From: an uncultured bacterium
GTDB taxonomy: Bacteria > Hydrogenedentota > Hydrogenedentia > Hydrogenedentales > Hydrogenedentaceae
Length of the DNA: 34,479 nucleotides
Direction: 5' to 3'
Assembly (NCBI GenBank): GCA_937124615.1
Contig: CAKZKR010000032.1
Location: forward strand, 1-34,479
This document shows positions 8,615 to 15,693 of the stretch, in pieces (position 1 is the first letter of the stretch; each line of letters starts with the position of its first letter). The notes below the pieces were generated by a model. The model saw nothing but the letters and a program-made list of their open reading frames with translations. It did no database searches and had not been told where the DNA came from. The position numbers and the translations under genes are program-made.

Positions 8615-11011
8615 ATGTCATCAAATAATCAGACAAAGGAAAAAACTGTTTTGGTCAATGATTCTTTACCTGTACCAACAACTTTTGACATACCGGATAC
8701 GCTACCTTTACTCATATTACAAGAAATTGTCCCTTTTCCAATGTCAATGATTCCCCTACATATTACGACACCTTCTGAAAAAATGGTAATTGAGGACACA
8801 ACAAAGTCTCATCGACTTACTGCCTTATTGGCAGAAAAACCACAAAAGGAAAAACAACAAAAAGATTCGCAGTACAATATATATTCTATAGGCTGTATTG
8901 GTAGAATTCTTCAGGTCCAAAACCTACCTGATGGAAGTTTGAATGTATTTATACAATGTACCCAAAAGTTTTTTTCCGGTGGCATTATGAGGGACTCTCC
9001 CTATCCTATCGTCAGGGTATTATTAATTGATGAACCTGAAATTAATTCTAAAGAAATTGAACCCCTTGTCTTAACAATAAAAACACAAATGGAAGACCTG
9101 CTTAAAAACAGTCCCAATGTTCCTGAAGGTGCTGTTTCTTTTCTTGAAAGCATTGAGGACCCTGTATTTCTCACTGCTGTTGTCTCCAGTAATATCCGAT
9201 TAAGAATTGAAGAACGACAAGAAATTCTTGAAATGCCTGACTTAAAGTCACGCATGTTAAAGTTAATTGAAAAATTGCAATATCAGGTAGAACTGGCCCA
9301 CACTTCCACAAAAATTAGAGAAGATGTCCAAAAAACTATAGAAAAAAACCAAAAAGAATTTTTCCTTAGACAACAATTAAAGGCTATCCAGAAAGAATTA
9401 GGAGAAACGGAAGGTAAAGAACAAGAAATTATTGAATACAAACAAAAAATTGAGGCATTAAAAGCCTCAGATGAAGTAAAAAAAGAATTAGCCCGCGAGT
9501 TAAACCGTCTCTCTAATATGAATGAACACTCGCCAGAGTATCATGTCATTATTTCATACCTTGACACCGTTTTAGAACTTCCATGGGGGTTCTCTACAGA
9601 AGACAGGCTTGATTTAAAAGAAGCAGAGAATATCCTAAATCAAGACCACTACGGCTTAGAAAAAGTAAAACAAAGGATTTTAGAGTACTTATCTGTCCGA
9701 AAACTAAAACCTGATACCCACGGTCCCATTTTATGTTTTCAAGGGCCTCCCGGTGTAGGTAAGACTTCATTAGGACAGTCCATCGCTCGCGCTTTAGGAA
9801 GAAAATTTATTCGTGTTGCCCTTGGAGGTATTCATGATGAAGCAGAAATTCGAGGACATCGAAAAACCTACATAGGTGCCATGCCCGGAAGAATTATCTC
9901 GGGCATTCGCAAAGCAGGGTCGCAAAATCCTGTGTTTATGTTAGATGAAATCGACAAATTAGGCACGGACTTCCGTGGAGACCCTTCCTCCGCTTTATTG
10001 GAGGTTCTCGATCCTGCCCAAAACCATTCTTTTTTTGACAACTATATCAATGTCCCCTTTGACCTTTCACGGGTATTATTCATTGCCACTGCAAATGAAT
10101 TAGAACCTATTCCATGGGCATTACGGGACCGAATAGAGGTTTTACATCTTCCGGGTTACACTCTTGAAGAAAAAATTGAAATTGCAAAAAAGTATCTTAT
10201 CCCAAAACAAAAAGAATCTCACGGACTAAATAAAAATTATATTACCATAAAAAAGAGTGCTCTAATAAAAACTATTTCAAATTATACCCGTGAATCAGGC
10301 GTGCGTAACCTGGACCGTGAAATTGCTAATATTTGCAGAAAAGTAGCCAGAAAGGTCGCCTCGGGTGAAACAGGAAAAACAATTGTAACAAAAGAAAACC
10401 TACGAGAATTTTTAGGCCCCGAAAAGATTTATGAGGATTTTATATCCCGGACAAAAATTCCGGGGGTCGTTATCGGCCTCGCATGGACACCTACCGGCGG
10501 AGATATATTGTTTGTTGAAGCCACATCCATGCCTGGCAAAGGAAATCTTCTCCTAACAGGACAATTAGGCGATGTAATGAAGGAATCTGCTCAAATTAGT
10601 TTAAGTTATCTGCGTTCCCTTGCTCCCCAACTTAATATGTCAGATGAAATGTTCTCAAAAAATGACATCCATATCCATGTCCCATCGGGAGCAGTTCCCA
10701 AAGATGGTCCAAGCGCTGGTATTACTTTATTAACAGCATTGACATCTTTATACCTGAAAAAGACGGTCCCGCACAATCTTGCCATGACAGGTGAAATTAC
10801 CTTACGAGGAAGCGTTTTATCTGTAGGAGGAATAAAAGAAAAAGTTTTAGCAGGAGCACGAGCGGGAATAAAAAAAATCATTCTCCCTGAAAAGAATAAA
10901 AATGACCTTGAAGAAATTCCAAAATCCATCCAAAGAAAAATGAAATTCTATTTGGTTTCTCACATCAATGAAGTTTTAAAAATTGCCCTTGGGTTAAATA
11001 TTTCTAAATAA
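8615..11011 (+). CDS. lon: ATP-dependent protease Lon
   Basis: A 798-residue LonA-type protease. In order: the N-terminal substrate-binding domain (PLLILQEIVPFPMSMIPL), a coiled region rich in K/E/Q, the AAA+ module with Walker A GPPGVGKT (377-384) and Walker B VFMLDEIDKLG, and the peptidase domain with Ser700 (PKDGPSAGIT) and Lys743 (GGIKEK). The 43-residue spacing equals that of the E. coli Ser679/Lys722 dyad. An upstream in-frame ATG at 8522 would add 31 residues but precedes the -10 box, so the 8615 start is chosen. Lon degrades damaged and short-lived regulatory proteins in the cytoplasm. It is followed after 6 bases by polX. Confidence 0.97.
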   Translation: MSSNNQTKEKTVLVNDSLPVPTTFDIPDTLPLLILQEIVPFPMSMIPLHITTPSEKMVIEDTTKSHRLTALLAEKPQKEKQQKDSQYNIYSIGCIGRILQVQNLPDGSLNVFIQCTQKFFSGGIMRDSPYPIVRVLLIDEPEINSKEIEPLVLTIKTQMEDLLKNSPNVPEGAVSFLESIEDPVFLTAVVSSNIRLRIEERQEILEMPDLKSRMLKLIEKLQYQVELAHTSTKIREDVQKTIEKNQKEFFLRQQLKAIQKELGETEGKEQEIIEYKQKIEALKASDEVKKELARELNRLSNMNEHSPEYHVIISYLDTVLELPWGFSTEDRLDLKEAENILNQDHYGLEKVKQRILEYLSVRKLKPDTHGPILCFQGPPGVGKTSLGQSIARALGRKFIRVALGGIHDEAEIRGHRKTYIGAMPGRIISGIRKAGSQNPVFMLDEIDKLGTDFRGDPSSALLEVLDPAQNHSFFDNYINVPFDLSRVLFIATANELEPIPWALRDRIEVLHLPGYTLEEKIEIAKKYLIPKQKESHGLNKNYITIKKSALIKTISNYTRESGVRNLDREIANICRKVARKVASGETGKTIVTKENLREFLGPEKIYEDFISRTKIPGVVIGLAWTPTGGDILFVEATSMPGKGNLLLTGQLGDVMKESAQISLSYLRSLAPQLNMSDEMFSKNDIHIHVPSGAVPKDGPSAGITLLTALTSLYLKKTVPHNLAMTGEITLRGSVLSVGGIKEKVLAGARAGIKKIILPEKNKNDLEEIPKSIQRKMKFYLVSHINEVLKIALGLNISK

Positions 11012-11017
11012 ATATTT

Positions 11018-12730
11018 ATGGATAAAGAAGGAATTATACATTCGCTAAGAGAACTGGCTCGGTACCTTGAATTGGATGGGGATAATCCATTTAAGATTCG
11101 CTCATATTTAAAATCTGCCGAAGTATTAGAACATACAAAAGAACCTATTGAAACTCTTATTGAGTCCGGACACTTACGACATTTAGAAGGAATTGGCGAG
11201 GCTATAGAAAAAAAAATTATTGCATGGTATAACAATGAACCTGTTCCCACTTTAGAAAAAGTTAAAGCAAAATATCCGACAACCTTACTGGAACTTTTTT
11301 CTGTCCAATCCTTAGGTGCCAAGCGAATACGCAGTCTCTTTGATCACCTTCATATAACAAACCTCGAAGAGCTATACAAAGCATGTTTAGAAGGCAAAGT
11401 CTCCTCACTACCAGGTTTTAATAAAAAAATAGAAAACAAAATTATTGAAAGCATTAATTTATTAAACCAATGGGAAGGGCGATTTCTTCTCTCTCATGGA
11501 CTTGATATTGCCCAAAAATTTATTGACAATATAACAGATACTTTTGACAAAGAAAATATTATTATTACTGGAAGTTTGAGAAGATATGAAGAAACCGTAA
11601 AAAACATTAATTTTTTGGTAATTTCTGAAGAGGCAGAAATCGTCAGGCAAAAATTGCTTAATTATTTTCCAGATAAAATTGGATGTACAAAGGAAAACTA
11701 TGTCGAATTGAAACAATTTGATATACCTATTTTAATAGATTTTTCCAGTAAAAATGATATGGGAACAAAACTGGTCTTTCATACAGGTTCAAAAAATTTT
11801 CTCCAAAAAGTAATCCAACACAGCATTCAAAATAAATTTATCCTATCTCAACATGGGCTTTTTAAAACTCAAGGACAACAAATCCTTTCTGACACAGAAG
11901 AGAATTTTTTTAAATTAATCAATGTACCCTATCTACCTCCTGAATTGAGAAATTTTTATGATAACATGGATATTGTTTTTGAAAATGTAAAAAATCTTGT
12001 TAGAACTGAACATGTTCAGGGTATTGTTCATTGTCATACCCAATACAGCGATGGACACAATTCAATCTCTGAACTTGCTGAGTATTGTATTAATAATGGA
12101 TTTCATTATCTCGTTATTTGTGACCATAGTCAATCCGCAGGTTATGCCAATGGTTTATCTATTGAGGATATTGAAAAACAACAAAAAGAAATAGAAAACC
12201 TTAATAAATTATATAAACCTTTCCAGATTCTAAAAGGGATTGAGTGTGATATTAAATCAGATGGTAGTCTGGACTATCCTGATGAAATTCTGGCTTCCTT
12301 TGATGTCGTCATTGGCTCAATACATACAAAACTAGATATGGACAAAGTAACAGCAACTCGGCGTTTGTTAAAAGCCATTGAAAATCCTTATTTAGACATA
12401 TTAGGTCATATCAGCGGTCGACTGTTACTTGCACGAAAGGGATACCCGTTGGACATGGATTCTATATTAAAGGCCTGTTCAGACCATAATGTATCTGTAG
12501 AAATAAATGCAAACCCCCAAAGGTTAGATATGGATTGGCAAAACATTTTCATTGCAAAAAAATACAATGTAAAATTCGTTATATCTGTTGATGCTCATTG
12601 TATCGAAAGTATAGATGATATGACTTACGGTATCCACACAGCGAGAAAAGGAATCCTAACACCTACAGAAATATTAAATTGCAGAAATGTAGAGGAATTT
12701 AAAAATTGGTTCAAACAAAGGAAATACTAA
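11018..12730 (+). CDS. polX: PolX-type protein: degenerate family X polymerase fused to PHP exonuclease
   Basis: A 570-residue protein with the whole bacterial PolX plan: 8-kDa-like and fingers helix-hairpin-helix segments (RHLEGIGEAIEKKI, SSLPGFNKKIENKI), a palm with GSLRRYEETVK and FHTGSKNF, then a C-terminal PHP domain. PHP metal ligands look complete: His338 and His340 (HCHTQYSDGH), CDHS, GIECD, GSIHTK, LGHISG and SVDAH. The palm motif that is normally DxD reads Asn196-Ile-Asn198; the third acid, Asp241, remains. So polymerase activity is probably lost while the 3'-5' exonuclease or phosphoesterase function is retained. The family acts in gap-filling base-excision repair. nth overlaps its 3' end, joining two repair genes. 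Confidence 0.92.
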   Translation: MDKEGIIHSLRELARYLELDGDNPFKIRSYLKSAEVLEHTKEPIETLIESGHLRHLEGIGEAIEKKIIAWYNNEPVPTLEKVKAKYPTTLLELFSVQSLGAKRIRSLFDHLHITNLEELYKACLEGKVSSLPGFNKKIENKIIESINLLNQWEGRFLLSHGLDIAQKFIDNITDTFDKENIIITGSLRRYEETVKNINFLVISEEAEIVRQKLLNYFPDKIGCTKENYVELKQFDIPILIDFSSKNDMGTKLVFHTGSKNFLQKVIQHSIQNKFILSQHGLFKTQGQQILSDTEENFFKLINVPYLPPELRNFYDNMDIVFENVKNLVRTEHVQGIVHCHTQYSDGHNSISELAEYCINNGFHYLVICDHSQSAGYANGLSIEDIEKQQKEIENLNKLYKPFQILKGIECDIKSDGSLDYPDEILASFDVVIGSIHTKLDMDKVTATRRLLKAIENPYLDILGHISGRLLLARKGYPLDMDSILKACSDHNVSVEINANPQRLDMDWQNIFIAKKYNVKFVISVDAHCIESIDDMTYGIHTARKGILTPTEILNCRNVEEFKNWFKQRKY

Positions 12731-13413
12731 AAAAGAAGCATAAAGCAAAAAAGATATTCGACAAACTAATTCAATTGTATCCCGATGCCCATTGCACTTT
12801 AAACTACCACTCCCCTTTTGAATTGCTTATCATGACAATCCTGGCCTCTCAATGTACCGATGAACGCGTTAACCAGGTATGCAAAAGTCTTTTTCAGACA
12901 TTAAAAACACCTCATGATTTTATAAATGTTAGCCGAAAACAATTAGAAATACTTATAAGACCTGTCGGCTTCTATAAAAATAAAGCAAAGCATATCATTA
13001 ATTCATGTAATTTATTGATACAAAAATATAACGGCAATGTGCCCAACACTATGGAAGACTTGCTACAATTACACGGTGTAGGAAGAAAAACCGCAAATGT
13101 AATACTTGGAGAATGTTTTAATACACCAGGTATTATAGTAGACACACATTGTGGGAGATTAGCCAAAAGATTAGGACTAACCTTTTCTGATAATCCTGAA
13201 AAAGTAGAAAAGGATTTAACACTAATATTACCCAAAGAAAAATGGACACGATTCTCACATCTGCTTGTATTTCACGGTAGAAGTATCTGCCTTGCACGCA
13301 AACCAAAGTGTAATATATGTATAATTAAAAGATACTGTAATTTTTTTAATAAACAACATAAAATACTCAATGACAAACGACCACAAAAAAATAACACAAG
13401 AAAAAAACAGTAA
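12706..13413 (+). CDS. nth: Endonuclease III, DNA glycosylase/AP lyase
   Basis: A 235-residue protein with the helix-hairpin-helix LHGVGRKTANVIL containing the catalytic Lys128, the catalytic Asp146 in VDTHCGRLAKRLG, and a [4Fe-4S] loop of Cys195, 202, 205 and 211 in the canonical C-x6-C-x2-C-x5-C spacing. It removes oxidised pyrimidines and nicks the abasic site. The start is a TTG at 12706 that overlaps the polX end by 25 bases; GAGG lies about 10 bases before it, and no in-frame ATG occurs before the conserved region. A lysine-rich tail extends past the iron-sulfur loop and overlaps the next gene. Confidence 0.95.
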   Translation: MVQTKEILKKKHKAKKIFDKLIQLYPDAHCTLNYHSPFELLIMTILASQCTDERVNQVCKSLFQTLKTPHDFINVSRKQLEILIRPVGFYKNKAKHIINSCNLLIQKYNGNVPNTMEDLLQLHGVGRKTANVILGECFNTPGIIVDTHCGRLAKRLGLTFSDNPEKVEKDLTLILPKEKWTRFSHLLVFHGRSICLARKPKCNICIIKRYCNFFNKQHKILNDKRPQKNNTRKKQ

Positions 13414-14128
13414 AGAGACAACCCCTCATAGACTATTACCAATTCTCATTATAATCTATTCCGTTTCTGTCCTCTCCATAGATTTACTCATCACTTTCAA
13501 TATAAACTTCTTCTTTTCATGGGGAGTGTTTAATTTTAGTCTTACAGATATTCTTATCAAAATCCCTTTTCTAAGATCTTATCCATATGTTTATCTATTT
13601 GAAAATTTTGACTTATATAAAACTATATTCTGGCTCTTAGTGCCTTTTATCCTTTTTAATAAATTCATTGACTTACAATGGCTCTCTATAAAACACTGGC
13701 AAAAACAGGACTACTTGGTATTTTTGATCTTTTGCTTACTCTGTCTCTCATCTTTAGGCTTTGTTTTCCTATCTCCCACATTACAAATGTTTTATCCAAG
13801 TATGGGTTCTTTGCCTATCAAACAAAAAGCAATATATTTCTTACAACAATTTTTCTGGATAATCTCCTGGCTACCGGGCTGGGAATTCCTGAATCGTCAT
13901 TTACTTCTTAGAGCGTGTCGGGAACTATCAAAAAGTTATGGATGGTTTTTTGTTACTATTGTCGAGACTCTCTACCACATCTACAAAGCCATGCTCGAAA
14001 TTTTAGGAATGTTTATTTTCTCAATAGTAGCGTGTTTATGGTCTCAAAAAAGAGAGAATAACCTCATGGCGTTTTTTTGCCATTTTATTATTGAAGTAGG
14101 ACTGATTTTAATACTCTTGATTACATAA
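13370..14128 (+). CDS. CPBP-like integral membrane protein (degenerate intramembrane protease family)
   Basis: A 252-residue protein with about six to seven hydrophobic segments and a short polar N-terminus. The C-terminal half resembles the CPBP/Abi family (CAAX-processing and bacteriocin self-immunity type): WEFLNR (171-176) at motif 1, ETLYH (199-203) at motif 2, and an Asn231...His238 pair at motif 3. In active members motif 1 is EExxxR; here the first glutamate is Trp171, and the usual Phe of motif 2 is Glu199, so peptidase activity is doubtful. It overlaps nth by 44 bases, and its 3' end overlaps the convergent Rieske gene by 21 bases. Family assignment rests on weak motif similarity. 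Confidence 0.6.
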   Translation: MTNDHKKITQEKNSKETTPHRLLPILIIIYSVSVLSIDLLITFNINFFFSWGVFNFSLTDILIKIPFLRSYPYVYLFENFDLYKTIFWLLVPFILFNKFIDLQWLSIKHWQKQDYLVFLIFCLLCLSSLGFVFLSPTLQMFYPSMGSLPIKQKAIYFLQQFFWIISWLPGWEFLNRHLLLRACRELSKSYGWFFVTIVETLYHIYKAMLEILGMFIFSIVACLWSQKRENNLMAFFCHFIIEVGLILILLIT

Positions 14129-14431
14129 ATCCAATAATATATAAATATTTTCTCCCAAAATCTCTACCTCACATTTTTTCAAAGGTTGTCCATCTCCTTC
14201 TATGTTTTCGCCCGAATCTTTACTATATTTCCAATGATGTCTTGGACAAGTAACAATTCCATTTTCCTCTTTTCCCATGTTTAAATCTGCTCCTTGGTGT
14301 CGACACATATATTCAAGGACTTCGTATCCTCCCCCTATTTTTCTTATCAAATAACTTTTACCTAATACTTTCTTAAATAATTGTTTCTTTAATTCTACCT
14401 CATTCACAGTAGCGATTTTTATTTTGTCCAT
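14108..14431 (-). CDS. Rieske [2Fe-2S] domain protein
   Basis: A 107-residue single-domain protein. The cluster ligands are Cys43-x-His45 (CRHQGADLNMG) and Cys62-x-x-His65 (CPRHHWKYS), the classic CxH...CxxH pattern. There is no signal peptide or transmembrane helix, so it is probably a soluble ferredoxin-like component rather than a bc1 subunit. The ATG at 14431 is preferred over TTG 14437 because AAAGGG precedes it by 6 bases. Its partner oxygenase or reductase is not in the window. It is divergent from the DUF1858 gene, with about 116 bases shared between them. Confidence 0.87.
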   Translation of the reverse strand: MDKIKIATVNEVELKKQLFKKVLGKSYLIRKIGGGYEVLEYMCRHQGADLNMGKEENGIVTCPRHHWKYSKDSGENIEGDGQPLKKCEVEILGENIYILLDLCNQEY

Positions 14432-14547
14432 ATACAACCCTTTGAACTATATTAAAAGGAATAATATTTTAAATGTGTTGTTTTTAATTTTAATATTGTA
14501 TTATGCTTTCATTAACAAAACAATAAGTAATTTTGAAAGGAGTTTAC

Positions 14548-14787
14548 ATGACTGAAAGAGAAAACAAAACCTTTTATCCAGATATGCCCGTAGCAGAAGC
14601 AATGGCTGTACATCCTCGTGTTGCTGAAGTTTTCGCCGCATTTCATCTTGGGGGTTGTGCTCATTGTGGAATTAGCCGATTTGAAACAATCGAACAGGTA
14701 TGTATGGCTTATGGGGTTGAAACAGATGTCCTTCTTCAAGTATTAGAAGATCTTGTAGAAAAATCTAAATCAGAAGAAGAAAAATAA
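14548..14787 (+). CDS. DUF1858 (hybrid-cluster-protein-associated disulfide redox) domain protein
   Basis: A 79-residue protein matching the small DUF1858 fold: DMPVAEAMAVHPRVAEVFAAF followed by Cys37-A-H-Cys40 in GGCAHCG, then a helical tail ending in acidic and basic residues. A strong AAAGGAGT lies just upstream of the ATG at 14548. Domains of this kind occur next to or fused with hybrid cluster proteins and other redox enzymes in anaerobes, with the CxxC thought to be redox active; the exact role is unknown. No hybrid cluster protein is in the window; the nearest redox gene is the divergent Rieske protein. Confidence 0.83.
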   Translation: MTERENKTFYPDMPVAEAMAVHPRVAEVFAAFHLGGCAHCGISRFETIEQVCMAYGVETDVLLQVLEDLVEKSKSEEEK

Positions 14788-14840
14788 TTATCTAATAAAT
14801 CATTAAGTTCATGTTATTTTCAAAAAGAAAGGGTAAAAGT

Positions 14841-15188
14841 ATGTGTGGGAATAGAAATATTTTTGTAGTTTTTCTTTTTATCCTTACTTTTTTGTTTCAA
14901 AATTTTATATTTAGTGATACTCAAAATGATAGTACCAATAGCCGATACATCATAAATAAGGTCTATTCTGATGATTATTTAAAAGAAATTGCTTTCCCTC
15001 TGGGTGGTTTTGGGGCAGGTCAGGTATATATTCGTGGAAACGGGAGAATAAGTCCATGGGAAATTATGAATAATTTTAACTCAAACGCCAATGTTTCTGA
15101 TGCTTTTTTCTCTATCTACACAGAAAATGGGGAACAATCCAGAGCCTGTATTCTACAAAATATCCTAATTTACCTGGTGAAGGAGTAA
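14841..15188 (+). pseudogene. GH116 (GBA2-like) glycosidase, N-terminal fragment ended by frameshift
   Basis: This is the start of a GH116 protein. An ATG at 14841, with AAAGGG 7 bases upstream, gives a signal peptide (FVVFLFILTFLFQNFIFS) and then the GH116 N-terminal pattern EIAFPLGGFGAGQVYIRGNG and ISPWEIMNNF. At about 15156-15160 (CTACAAAATAT) the frame is lost and the protein would stop at 15188. The reading resumes one base earlier in the next frame (KYPNLPGEGVNKINFTGEF), as expected if one A were missing from the run. This could be a true mutation or an assembly error. An in-frame ATG at 14811 is a less likely start. Confidence 0.72.
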
Positions 15189-15631
15189 ACAAAATAAATT
15201 TTACAGGCGAATTTCCTTTCGCAAAATTAGATTTTGGAAATATATCCCCTGATTTTGATTTATCTCTCGAATGCTTTTCCCCTTTTATACCTTTAGAAGA
15301 AAAGAATTCATCATTACCTGCAGTGTTTTTTACCTTTACAATAAAGAATAATGGTCTAAAAACTGTAAAAGGCTCAATAGCAGGAACAATCCCAAATCTA
15401 ATTGGCTGGGATGGTTATGGCGAGTTAATAAGTTCTCCCCAAATTAAAAATGGGAAGACAATCCATAAAATCCGTCATCCTGATCTGGGCTATAACATCA
15501 ATACCATAAAAAAAGAAACAGGGACAATATCTATTGATATGGTATTACCTCAACAGGAAGGGAGGAATTTAAAGAAAAAATTCATCTTCTTACCAATTTA
15601 TACGAATGCGCATATCCGTTACGATATTTAA
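15155..15631 (+). pseudogene. GH116 glycosidase, middle fragment in a second frame
   Basis: This continuation of the GH116 N-terminal domain reads TKYPNLPGEG, FTGEFPFAKLDFG, FSPFIPLEEKNSSLPAVFF and TFTIKNNGLKTVKGSIAGTI, clearly a beta-sandwich of the kind at the start of this family. It is in a different frame from both the fragment before and the one after. It ends at a stop at 15629-15631. A run of six A's at 15575-15580 is the likely site of the second one-base loss; adding one A joins it to LTNLYECAYPLRYLKGIDIN in the downstream frame. It has no ribosome site of its own. Confidence 0.68.
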
Positions 15632-15693
15632 AAGGAATTGATATAAATTTTCAGGAAAATATAAACCCTAATACTGAACAAAACACAAACTAT

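Noticed and set aside
15150-15585. Programmed -1 ribosomal frameshifting to make one GH116 protein
   Set aside because: The second site (A6) could slip, but the first has only four A's and no canonical slippery heptamer, so two programmed shifts are unlikely; sequence error or decay is simpler.
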